Part shown: piece after piece, positions 8,228-15,519 of the stretch | Numbering within the stretch: the first letter of the stretch is position 1 | Layout of the letters: every line of letters starts with the position of its first letter | Assembly: GCA_039636775.1 (NCBI GenBank) | Contig: CP143429.1 | Location: 62,001 to 126,000, forward strand | Source: Micrococcaceae bacterium Sec5.8 | GTDB lineage: Bacteria > Actinomycetota > Actinomycetes > Actinomycetales > Micrococcaceae | Length of the DNA stretch: 64,000 nucleotides | Reading direction: 5' to 3' | Position numbers and translations under genes: made by a program | Notes under the pieces: model-generated | Databases searched by the model: none | Told to the model about the DNA's origin: nothing | The model's input: only the letters and a program-made list of their open reading frames with translations

Positions 8228-9053
8228 CCCGAATATGCTTCCTGCGGAATATGATGGCGCCGGGCAGCCGGGCGCAGCTGGCGGGGCGGAATTGCCCGGC
8301 CCCGCGGGCAAATCCGCCCGCACCGTCCTGATCACCGGAGCCGCCGGCGGCCTGGGCCGGGCGTTCGCGCTCGGCTTCGGCCGCCGCAGCTACCGCGTGG
8401 CGGTGGCGGACGTGAACCTCGACGGCGCGGAGGAAACGGCCAAATTGGTCCTCGACACCGGGGCCGACGCGGCAGCCTTCCACGCCGACGTCACCAGCGT
8501 TGACTCCACCGAAGCCCTCGCGAGAGGCTGCGCCGACTTCGGCAACGGAAGCATCGACGTCGTGCTGAACAACGCCGCGGTGTACGCCGGGGTGACCCGC
8601 AGCCCGTTCGAGGACATCGATCCGGCCGAATGGGACCTCGTGATGAACGTCAACCTCAAGGGCCCCTGGCTCATGACGCGGGCCGCCAGCCCGTACTTGC
8701 CCGAGGGCGGGCGCGTCATCAACCTCTCCAGCGCCACGATCTTCAGCGGCTCGGAGCAGTGGCTCCACTACGTCGCCTCCAAGGGCGGGGTGGTGGCCCT
8801 GACCCGGGTACTGGCCAAGGAACTGGGCCGGCGGGGAATTACGGTCAACGCGATCGCCCCCGGCTTCACCCTCACCGAGGCCAGCTACGGGCTGATGGAG
8901 AACGCCGAGAACTACGGTGTGGACCGCGGCGCAATCAAGCGGGCCAGCCAGCCGGAGGACATCGTGGGCGCGGCGCTCTTCCTGGCCGGGCCGGACAGTT
9001 CCTATTACACCGGGCAGACCATGGTGGTCGACGGCGGCCGCCAGTTCATCTGA
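8220..9053 (+). CDS. SDR dehydrogenase, probable hydroxybenzyl alcohol dehydrogenase (CreC role)
   Basis: 277-residue classical short-chain dehydrogenase. It has the cofactor motif TGAAGGLGRA near residue 41, the structural NNAA in VVLNNAAVY, the catalytic Ser in the NLSSAT segment, Tyr184 and Lys188 in YVASK, and a C-terminal GQTMVVDGGRQF. The Asp in ADVNLDG at the end of the second strand favours NAD. Residues 1-33 form a Gly/Ala/Pro-rich extension before the fold. In the inferred pathway it oxidises 4-hydroxybenzyl alcohol to the aldehyde. In C. glutamicum the alcohol dehydrogenase is called CreC. No good ribosome site is seen, consistent with reinitiation from the overlapping upstream gene. 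Confidence 0.85.
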   Translation: MSDPNMLPAEYDGAGQPGAAGGAELPGPAGKSARTVLITGAAGGLGRAFALGFGRRSYRVAVADVNLDGAEETAKLVLDTGADAAAFHADVTSVDSTEALARGCADFGNGSIDVVLNNAAVYAGVTRSPFEDIDPAEWDLVMNVNLKGPWLMTRAASPYLPEGGRVINLSSATIFSGSEQWLHYVASKGGVVALTRVLAKELGRRGITVNAIAPGFTLTEASYGLMENAENYGVDRGAIKRASQPEDIVGAALFLAGPDSSYYTGQTMVVDGGRQFI

Positions 9054-9101
9054 CCGCTCCCTTTCCCGCTCAACTTCCGCTTTCAACCCCAAGGAGAACC
9101 A

Positions 9102-9422
9102 ATGCCAACGGTTCATTTCACCGACGCCGAGGGCGCTGTCCGCGACGTCCAGGGCAATCCCGGCGACTCTGTCATGGAAACGGCGGTGCGCAACGGCGTC
9201 CCCGGCATCGTGGCCGAATGCGGCGGTTCGCTGTCCTGCGCCACCTGCCACGTCTTTGTCCGCCAGGACTGCCTGTCGAAGCTCCCGCCGATGGAGGACA
9301 TGGAGGACGAGATGCTCTACGGCACCGCCGTGGACCGCGAGGGCAACTCCCGGCTGTCCTGCCAGGTCCGCCTCACCGACGAGCTGGAACTGTTCGTCAC
9401 CACCCCGGAAACCCAGGTGTAG
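9102..9422 (+). CDS. 2Fe-2S ferredoxin (adrenodoxin/putidaredoxin type), P450 redox partner
   Basis: 106 residues. The cluster ligands are Cys40, Cys46, Cys49 and Cys87 (AECGGSLSCATC ... RLSCQV), the Cx5Cx2C...C spacing of vertebrate-type ferredoxins. MEDMEDEML at about 64-72 is the acidic helix that docks with reductase and P450 in this family. AAGGAG precedes the ATG. It lies between the SDR and the reductase gene, two bases before the latter, and should carry electrons to the P450. The equivalent in the cre system is one of CreE/CreF. Confidence 0.92.
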   Translation: MPTVHFTDAEGAVRDVQGNPGDSVMETAVRNGVPGIVAECGGSLSCATCHVFVRQDCLSKLPPMEDMEDEMLYGTAVDREGNSRLSCQVRLTDELELFVTTPETQV

Positions 9423-9424
9423 GA

Positions 9425-10807
9425 ATGGGCACCTCTGTTGCCGCCCCCACTGAGCAGACCGCCACTGAGCATGTCCCCGCAGCGCAGGCCGCCGCCGTTG
9501 CCGCGGCTCCGGCGGACAGCTCCACCCGCACCGGCCTGCTGATTATCGGAGCCAGCCAGTCCGGCGTCCAGCTTGCGGTCTCGCTGCGTGCGCTCGGCTT
9601 CGACGAGCACATCACCCTTCTCGGCGACGAGGACCACCGCCCCTACCAGCGCCCGGCCCTGTCCAAGGAGTTCCTTCAGGGCACGGTGGAGAGCGAATCC
9701 CTGATTTTCCGCTCCAACGAGTACTGGGCCGAGCACAACGTGGACCTGGTCAAGGGCGAATACATTGTCAGGATCGACAAGGAGGCGGACGGTTCGGGAG
9801 TGGCGCACTCTTCCTCCGGCAGGCAGTTCCCCTTCAAGCGCCTCGCCCTCACGGTCGGTGCCCGCGCCCGGAAACTGGAGATCGAAGGCGGTGGCCTCGG
9901 CGGCGTGCTCTACCTGCGCAACGCCGACGACGCCCTGGCACTCAAGGCCAGGGTGGGCGACGCGCAGGACGTCGTGGTGATCGGCGGCGGTTTCATCGGC
10001 CTCGAGGCCGCGTCCAGCCTGCAAAAGATGGGTAAGAACGTCACCGTGCTGGAATTTGGTCCGCGTCTGGTGGGCCGCGCCGTCGGCGAGGAAACAGCCG
10101 AGTACTTCCTGCAGGCGCACCGGGCCCGCGGCCTGGACATCCGGCTCAGCACGAGCGCCAAGCGCTTCACCGCCGGCGCGGGTGGCGCGGACGACGGCGG
10201 CGCGGTTGCCGGCGTCGAACTCCAGGACGGTACGGTGCTGCCCGCGCAGATCGTACTCGTCGGCATCGGGGTCATCCCCAACACCCAACTGGCCGAACAG
10301 CTTGGCCTGGCCGTGGACAACGGGATCGTCGTGGACCGCTTCGCGCTGGCCTCGGACGGCAGCACGGTGGCGATCGGTGACTGCGCCAATATGCCCAACC
10401 CGGTGCCCGGCTCGCAACCCGGCGAGCGGATCCGGTTGGAAAGCGTCAACAACGCGATCGAACACGCCAAGGTGGCGGCCTACTCGCTCACCGGCCGGCG
10501 CGAGGAATACGCCGGCATCCCGTGGTTCTGGTCCAACCAGGCAGACCTCAAACTGCAGATCGCCGGACTCTGCAACGGTTACGACCAGACCGTGCTGCGC
10601 CGCGACGGGGAACGCGGCAAATTCAGCGTCCTGTACTACCGCCTGGGCCGGGTCATCGCCGCGGACTGCGTCAACGCCCCGCTGGACTTCATGGCCGTCA
10701 AAAACGCGCTCGCCAAGGGCCACAACATCCCCGCCGGCGCCGCCGCGGACCCGGCCACCCCCCCTCAAGACGATCACCACGGACAGCTAACTGCACTCAG
10801 ACAGTAA
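9425..10807 (+). CDS. FAD-dependent ferredoxin reductase, P450 redox partner
   Basis: 460 residues, putidaredoxin-reductase family. A FAD-binding fold starts at LLIIGASQSGVQLAVSLRAL (note GASQSG where most members have GxGxAG). RPYQRPALSKEFL follows, then a second dinucleotide fold VVVIGGGFIGLEAASSLQ for NAD(P)H, and VAIGDCANMPNP of the second FAD motif. The first 35 residues are Ala/Thr/Pro-rich and precede the fold. The ATG at 9425 was chosen because it sits two bases after the ferredoxin stop with GTGTAGGA just before it. It moves electrons from NAD(P)H to the ferredoxin. Confidence 0.9.
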   Translation: MGTSVAAPTEQTATEHVPAAQAAAVAAAPADSSTRTGLLIIGASQSGVQLAVSLRALGFDEHITLLGDEDHRPYQRPALSKEFLQGTVESESLIFRSNEYWAEHNVDLVKGEYIVRIDKEADGSGVAHSSSGRQFPFKRLALTVGARARKLEIEGGGLGGVLYLRNADDALALKARVGDAQDVVVIGGGFIGLEAASSLQKMGKNVTVLEFGPRLVGRAVGEETAEYFLQAHRARGLDIRLSTSAKRFTAGAGGADDGGAVAGVELQDGTVLPAQIVLVGIGVIPNTQLAEQLGLAVDNGIVVDRFALASDGSTVAIGDCANMPNPVPGSQPGERIRLESVNNAIEHAKVAAYSLTGRREEYAGIPWFWSNQADLKLQIAGLCNGYDQTVLRRDGERGKFSVLYYRLGRVIAADCVNAPLDFMAVKNALAKGHNIPAGAAADPATPPQDDHHGQLTALRQ

Positions 10808-10831
10808 GCCGGCCCCACCCGAAGGAGCATT

Positions 10832-11590
10832 ATGACCACCCCCAAGACCCCGGTCGCCGAGACCGGCGCCGCGACCCCGGTTTCCGATGATCCGGCGGCA
10901 GTCAATCCCGCTGCTGCGACGTTCGCCGCCGCGTACCCGGTCCGGCCAATTCCGGCGCAGGGACCGGTGGACATCGCCCCGATCGCCACCACCCCGGCGG
11001 CGCTTGACGACCTTGACGGGCTCTGGCGGGCCGTGGTGCGGGAAACCCGTACCCGCGGTAACGACATCCACCTGCCCATCTCTCTCGCCTTCGCTGAACG
11101 CCTTTGCCGGGCCTACCCGGAGGCCGACGCGGAACTGGTCCGGGTGTCCACGCTGCTGCACGACACCGGCTGGGCCCATGTGGATGAGTCCCGCATTATT
11201 TCTGAGGGCTTCGCCGGGGACTGGCGTAAGGCCGCCATTCGTTATGAACACGAGAAGCAGGGCTGCGACGTTGCCCGCCGGGTGCTCCCGGGCCTCGGCT
11301 ACTCCGCAGAGTTCACCGCCCGCATCTGCGACATTATCGACGGCCACGACACCCGCCCTGTGGCCCATTCGCTGGAGGACGCCCTGATGCGCGACGCCGA
11401 CCGGCTCTGGCGCTTCGACCAGGCAGGGATTGCCCTGGCATCCTCCTGGTTCAAGATGGACCCGGCCACCTACACGGACCGGCTGACCGCAGAAATTGTG
11501 CCGGAGCTCATCACCCAGGCGGCCCATGACATGGCCGCCGCCGACCTGAACCGCTCCACCGCCCTGCTCAAGACGGCGGTCATCCGATGA
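10832..11590 (+). CDS. creD: HD-domain phosphohydrolase, CreD-like
   Basis: 252 residues. The HD-superfamily metal ligands are visible: a His in NDIHLPISL, His110-Asp111 in LLHDTGW, His in RYEHEKQG, His in IDGHDTRP and Asp in MRDADRLW. The first 60 residues are a low-complexity Ala/Pro/Thr-rich segment. HD proteins cleave phosphomonoesters or nucleotides. Set among phosphotransferase and P450 genes, this one would remove the phosphate after the methyl group has been oxidised, as CreD does for alkylphenol phosphates. GAAGGAG precedes the ATG. Its stop overlaps the next start (ATGA), implying coupling. Confidence 0.82.
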   Translation: MTTPKTPVAETGAATPVSDDPAAVNPAAATFAAAYPVRPIPAQGPVDIAPIATTPAALDDLDGLWRAVVRETRTRGNDIHLPISLAFAERLCRAYPEADAELVRVSTLLHDTGWAHVDESRIISEGFAGDWRKAAIRYEHEKQGCDVARRVLPGLGYSAEFTARICDIIDGHDTRPVAHSLEDALMRDADRLWRFDQAGIALASSWFKMDPATYTDRLTAEIVPELITQAAHDMAAADLNRSTALLKTAVIR

Positions 11591-13107
11591 CTGCTGCCAC
11601 GCACGATGCTCCCGCCCTGGCAGCCCGGGCCGCACTGAGACTGCCGTACACCCACGTCGATGACATGTTCATCGACGGTGCGTGGACGCCGGCGCGGGGC
11701 GCCGGCCGCAACCCGGTCACCGACCCCGCCACCGGCGAAGTCTGGGGCTCTGTCCCGGACGGCACCGCCGAGGACGTCGACGCCGCCGTCGGATCCGCAC
11801 GCAGGGCGTTCGACACCGGGCCGTGGCCGCGGTTGACGCCGTCGGCGCGGGCCGCGTATCTGCTGCGCATCGCCGCGGAGGTGGAGAAGCGGGCCGGGGA
11901 ACTTTCGCTGACGAACACCCGCGAAAACGGCTCGCCGGTCTCCGAATCCACCGGCGCGGCCGCCAACGCGGCCGGCATCTTCCGTTACTTCGCCACCTTG
12001 GCCGATTACCTTGAGCGTGAGGACGTACGGGCCTTTCCCAAGGGTGGCGGGGAATCAGTGGTCCGGCGCGAACCGATCGGGGTGTGCGCACTGATCGCGC
12101 CGTGGAATTTCCCGATCAACCTCGTGGTCATCAAGCTCGCCCCGGCACTGCTGGCCGGCTGCACGGTGGTCATCAAACCGGCGTCGCCCACCCCGCTGTC
12201 CCTGCGGATAATCATCGATGCGGTCGCTGCCGCCGGCGTCCCGGCCGGCGTCGTCAACTTTGTCACCGGCTCCGGCCGCCTGGGGGATGAACTTGTGAAG
12301 CACCCGGGCGTGGACAAGGTGGCTTTCACAGGTTCCACGCCGGTGGGCCGGAGAATCGCGGCGGCATGCGGTGAGCTGCTGCGCCCCGTCACCCTGGAAC
12401 TCGGCGGCAAGTCCAGCGCAATTGTGCTGCCGGACGCAGACCTCGCCGCGATGTCCAAGGTGTTGATCCGGTCCTCCCTGCGCAACACCGGGCAGACATG
12501 CTACATCTCAACCCGGATCCTCGCCCCCGCGAGCCGCTACCAGGAAGTGGTGGACATGGTCACGGCCACTATCGCAGCGGGCAAGCAGGGCGACCCGCTG
12601 GACCCCGACACGGTGTTCGGCCCGTGTGCCACCGAATCCCAGTACCGCACCGTCCTGGAGTACGTGGAATCCGGGCTGGCCGAAGGTGCCCGCGCCACCA
12701 CCGGTGGCAGCGCGGCGTCCCAGGGCAACGGGCTCGAGGGCGGGTATTTCGTGGAACCCACCGTGTTCGCCGACGTCACCCCGGACATGCGGATCTCACG
12801 TGAGGAGATCTTCGGGCCGGTCCTGTGCATCCTGCGGTACAACGACGACGACGGCAGCGTTGACGAGGCCGTTGCGCTGGCCAACAACACCGACTTCGGT
12901 CTGGGCGGACTGGTGTTCGGCAGCGACCCCGGGGCCACACTGGCCGTCGCGGACCGGATGGACACCGGTTCGGTGGGTATCAACTTCTTCGCCTCCAACC
13001 ACGCGGCACCGTTCGGCGGCCGGCACGATTCAGGGCTGGGCACCGAATACGGCGTCGAGGGGCTCAATGCCTACGTCAGTTACAAATCGATCCACCGGAA
13101 AGCGTAG
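11587..13107 (+). CDS. NAD(P)-dependent aldehyde dehydrogenase, probable hydroxybenzaldehyde dehydrogenase (CreG role)
   Basis: 506 residues, full-length ALDH. The core motifs are PWNFPINLV, GSTPVGRRIA, the general-base Glu in TLELGGKSS, catalytic Cys305 in NTGQTCYIS and EEIFGPVLCI near the C-terminus. It would oxidise 4-hydroxybenzaldehyde to 4-hydroxybenzoate as the last step encoded here. In C. glutamicum the aldehyde dehydrogenase of the cre set is called CreG. The start overlaps the HD gene by four bases. It is the last gene of the operon; a palindrome follows about 90 bases downstream. Confidence 0.87.
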   Translation: MTAATHDAPALAARAALRLPYTHVDDMFIDGAWTPARGAGRNPVTDPATGEVWGSVPDGTAEDVDAAVGSARRAFDTGPWPRLTPSARAAYLLRIAAEVEKRAGELSLTNTRENGSPVSESTGAAANAAGIFRYFATLADYLEREDVRAFPKGGGESVVRREPIGVCALIAPWNFPINLVVIKLAPALLAGCTVVIKPASPTPLSLRIIIDAVAAAGVPAGVVNFVTGSGRLGDELVKHPGVDKVAFTGSTPVGRRIAAACGELLRPVTLELGGKSSAIVLPDADLAAMSKVLIRSSLRNTGQTCYISTRILAPASRYQEVVDMVTATIAAGKQGDPLDPDTVFGPCATESQYRTVLEYVESGLAEGARATTGGSAASQGNGLEGGYFVEPTVFADVTPDMRISREEIFGPVLCILRYNDDDGSVDEAVALANNTDFGLGGLVFGSDPGATLAVADRMDTGSVGINFFASNHAAPFGGRHDSGLGTEYGVEGLNAYVSYKSIHRKA

Positions 13108-13193
13108 CGCCGCCCCGCACGGCAAGCGTGTGGGAGCGGTCGGCCTCCGCCGCACGGCTCTACGCGGGGCTCCGCTCTTCGGGCTACAGTTCA

Positions 13194-13213
13194 TCCAGGG
13201 GCCCGCCCCTGGA
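13194..13213. terminator. Perfect 8-4-8 palindrome, operon terminator or operator
   Basis: TCCAGGGG-CCCG-CCCCTGGA could form a strong hairpin without a T-tract, between the aldehyde dehydrogenase and the LacI-type gene. Either a terminator of the catabolic operon or a palindromic binding site for the adjacent LacI-type protein. The sequence alone does not decide. Confidence 0.4.
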
Positions 13214-13269
13214 CAGCGCTATTGGCATCGCCGCGAACGACGGCGGAGAAGTACACCCGGGAGTTTTCA

Positions 13270-13830
13270 GTGCGGCACGGATCCACGCCCACCATCCGCG
13301 ACGTCGCGGAGGCCGCGGGCGTGTCCCTGACCACGGTTTCGTACGTGCTTTCCGGCCGCCCCGGTGGCACCACGCGGATCAGCCAGCCCACCCAGGACAG
13401 GGTTTCTGCCGCGGCCCGGGAACTGGGCTACGTGCCCAACCGGGCTGCCCGCGGGATGCGGCGCGGACGCACCGACGTCGTGGCCGTGGCGGTCACGGAC
13501 CTCGATCACTCCTGGGACCGCGCCCTGGCCGGAGCAGCGGTCAAGGTTCTGCTCCGCCGCGGCTACCAGCCGGTCGTCCTGGTGGGTGAAAGCTGGCGGC
13601 AGTTCATGCTCTCCGGAGGCGCCGACGGTGTCATTTTGGGTTCGCACCCGGTGGTCCGCACCGGCGACGACCTCGCAGCGATGAAGGAACTCAGCATCCG
13701 CGGCGCCGCACAGCTGCTCTTCTCCGGCACCGTGCAGGTGGACGGCGTCGACGTCCTGGCCCCGGGCCCGGCTCCGGATACGCTGGCGGAGCGCGCCGTC
13801 GCGACATTGCTCGACCGGCTGTCCGCATAG
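13270..13830 (+). CDS. Short LacI-type regulator lacking the C-terminal effector subdomain
   Basis: 186 residues. The N-terminus is a textbook LacI DNA-binding domain: TIRDVAEAAGVSLTTVSYVL as the HTH, then RVSAAARELGYVPNRAARGM including the hinge. Only about 120 residues of the periplasmic-binding-like effector domain follow (TDVVAVAVTDLDHSW, GGADGVILGSHP), ending at LLDRLSA. Normal family members have about 330-350 residues, so the C-subdomain that completes the ligand cleft is missing. The GTG start has GGGAG six bases upstream; an in-frame TTG at 13222 is less likely. Its place after the cre-like operon suggests a second regulator or a truncated relic. Confidence 0.75.
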   Translation: MRHGSTPTIRDVAEAAGVSLTTVSYVLSGRPGGTTRISQPTQDRVSAAARELGYVPNRAARGMRRGRTDVVAVAVTDLDHSWDRALAGAAVKVLLRRGYQPVVLVGESWRQFMLSGGADGVILGSHPVVRTGDDLAAMKELSIRGAAQLLFSGTVQVDGVDVLAPGPAPDTLAERAVATLLDRLSA

Positions 13831-13849
13831 GCGCCTGAGCCCGCCGGTG

Positions 13850-14857
13850 CTACCCGTCCTGCAGCGGGCGGCGGGCCAGCCACGCCGCGACGACGGCGCC
13901 GGAGATATTGTGCCAGAGCGAGAACACAGCCGAGGGGAGCGCTGTCAGCGGGCTGAAGTGCGCCGTGGCCAGGGTGGCGGCCAGGCCGGAATTCTGCATT
14001 CCTACCTCGAATGCCAGGGCGCGGCGGGCCTTGTCATCCAGGCGGCCCACTTTGCCGGCCAGGTAGCCCAGACCCAGTCCAAAGCCATTGTGCAACACCA
14101 CGGCCAGGAAAACGATCCCGCCGGCGGCGACGATTTTGCTGGCGCTCCCGGCCACCACAATCGCCACGATCAGGGAAATCACGACGGCGGAGGCCCAGGG
14201 CAGGACCGGCAGGACCTTGGCGATGAATTTCTTGAAGAAGAGGCGGGCCAGGAGGCCGGCAATTACCGGCAGCAGAACGGTCTTGACGATGTCCAGCACC
14301 ATGCCGCCGGCGTCGATCTGCAAGTAGGAGCCAGCCAGGAACAGCACCAGCAAAGGCGTCACGATCGGCGCGATCAGGGTGGAGACGGACGCTACGGCGA
14401 CGGACAGGGCAACGTCGCCCTTGGCCAGGAATGCCATGACGTTCGAGGCGGTGCCTGAGGGTGCGCAGCCCACCAGGATGAGGCCCACAGCCAGTTCCGG
14501 CTGCAGGTTCAAGGCGAGGGCGATCAGCCACCCTGCACCGGGCATGATGACGTAGTGCGCCACGATGCCGAGAACCACGGCCCACGGTCGCTTAGCAACG
14601 GAGGCAAAGTCGGGCGGCGTGAGGGTCAGCCCCATACAGAACATGATGATGCCCAGCAGATACGGCACGCCGGGTCCCAGGGGCTTGAAGGCGCCCGGAA
14701 GCAGATACCCGGCGACGCCGGCGATAACCACCAGCAGCGGAAAGGCGGTCACCGCGATGCGCGCGATTCTGGCCTCCGCGGCGAGGGCCGGATTCTCCGG
14801 GGCCGGGCCATCGCCGTTCTGCGGATTGGACTGCGGGGATTTGGTTGCCTCAAGCAT
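13850..14857 (-). CDS. Bile acid:sodium symporter family transporter (SBF/BASS)
   Basis: 335-residue integral membrane protein with nine or ten hydrophobic segments. Family marks: GIIMFCMGLTLTPPDF, the conserved GCAPSGTASNVMAFLAKGD stretch and FEVGMQNSGLAATLATAHF, which together carry the sodium and substrate sites of SBF/BASS carriers. In bacteria these move bile acids, pantothenate or keto acids; the substrate here is unknown. The first 30 residues are a soluble Pro/Glu/Asn-rich tail. It ends 19 bases from the LacI-type gene (convergent). Confidence 0.88.
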   Translation of the reverse strand: MLEATKSPQSNPQNGDGPAPENPALAAEARIARIAVTAFPLLVVIAGVAGYLLPGAFKPLGPGVPYLLGIIMFCMGLTLTPPDFASVAKRPWAVVLGIVAHYVIMPGAGWLIALALNLQPELAVGLILVGCAPSGTASNVMAFLAKGDVALSVAVASVSTLIAPIVTPLLVLFLAGSYLQIDAGGMVLDIVKTVLLPVIAGLLARLFFKKFIAKVLPVLPWASAVVISLIVAIVVAGSASKIVAAGGIVFLAVVLHNGFGLGLGYLAGKVGRLDDKARRALAFEVGMQNSGLAATLATAHFSPLTALPSAVFSLWHNISGAVVAAWLARRPLQDG

Positions 14858-14967
14858 CCAAGCATGCTGCCATCGCGGCCGCGGGCTGGCTAGTTCATGA
14901 CGACCTCGTGCACGAATATGTCGGATTTTTGGGCGGTTGTCTTTCGCCCGGGTGGCGGCGGAGCCGC

Positions 14968-15354
14968 TCAGGCGGTGAGACCGCGCAGCCTGGCGATGAA
15001 GTCGTCCGCCTGGGCGAGATTGCGCGCCATCTTGGCCCGCTGGTGCCCGGCGTGCTCCAGGATTTCCGCCAGGCGGAGCGTGGCTCCCGGCTTGCCCGGA
15101 CTGTTGGCCAGCAGGCCCAGTATCTCGGCCATCTCCTCAAGCGAGAACCCCAGCGGCTTCATCTGCTTGATGACCATCAGCCGTGCGAAGTCATCCGGCG
15201 AATACACCCTGAAGCCGCCGTCCGTCCGGGCGGTGGCGGGGAGCAGCCCGACGTCGTCGTAGTGGCGGATGGTCCGCAGGGACAGACCGGTCCGCTCTGC
15301 CAGTTCACCGATGTGCATGGTGTCGGCGGTCTTGCCGGTCATCAGGGCCCCCAT
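14968..15354 (-). CDS. MerR family transcriptional regulator
   Basis: About 128 residues. MHIGELAERTGLSLRTIRHYD is the canonical MerR winged helix, followed by LPATARTDGGFRVYSPDD and a C-terminal coiled-coil helix (LRLAEILEHAGHQRAKMARN). No cysteine cluster is seen, so it is not a metal sensor of the classic kind. The start at 15354 was preferred over an earlier ATG at 15378 because that earlier codon lies inside the operator, and the minus-strand TAGAGT box in the operator would start the mRNA only about eight bases before 15354. Starts at 15342 and 15318 remain possible. It faces the SulP permease gene across the operator. Confidence 0.85.
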   Translation of the reverse strand: MGALMTGKTADTMHIGELAERTGLSLRTIRHYDDVGLLPATARTDGGFRVYSPDDFARLMVIKQMKPLGFSLEEMAEILGLLANSPGKPGATLRLAEILEHAGHQRAKMARNLAQADDFIARLRGLTA

Positions 15355-15363
15355 CTCTTCGGA

Positions 15364-15395
15364 TTCAAACTCTACCATCACGTTAGGGTAGAGTT
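15364..15395 (+). promoter_or_regulatory. MerR operator and sulP promoter with 19-base spacer
   Basis: AACTCTACC-N10-GGTAGAGTT (15368-15395) is a perfect 9-base inverted repeat. On the plus strand it is framed by a -35-like TTCAAA (15364-15369) and a -10-like TAGAGT (15389-15394), separated by 19 bases. A 19-base spacer with a palindrome between the boxes is the hallmark of promoters that MerR proteins untwist. It lies between the divergent merR and sulP genes. The mirrored TAGAGT on the other strand could serve merR itself. Confidence 0.75.
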
Positions 15396-15519
15396 GTCGG
15401 CGTGGGGTTGAGACGGGCACGACCCGTCTCCCCTTTTCCGGCGCGAAGCTGCGCCCCTCATTCATCAGCAGAACAAAGCCGCCGTCGAGCGTCATTCTTA
15501 ACCACGAACGGAGCCAGGA

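Noticed and set aside
6284..8335. 683-codon open frame on the minus strand
   Set aside because: It mirrors the PEP-utilising subunit gene; its translation is Val/Asp/Gly/His-rich with no known domain, as expected for the antisense of GC-rich coding DNA.
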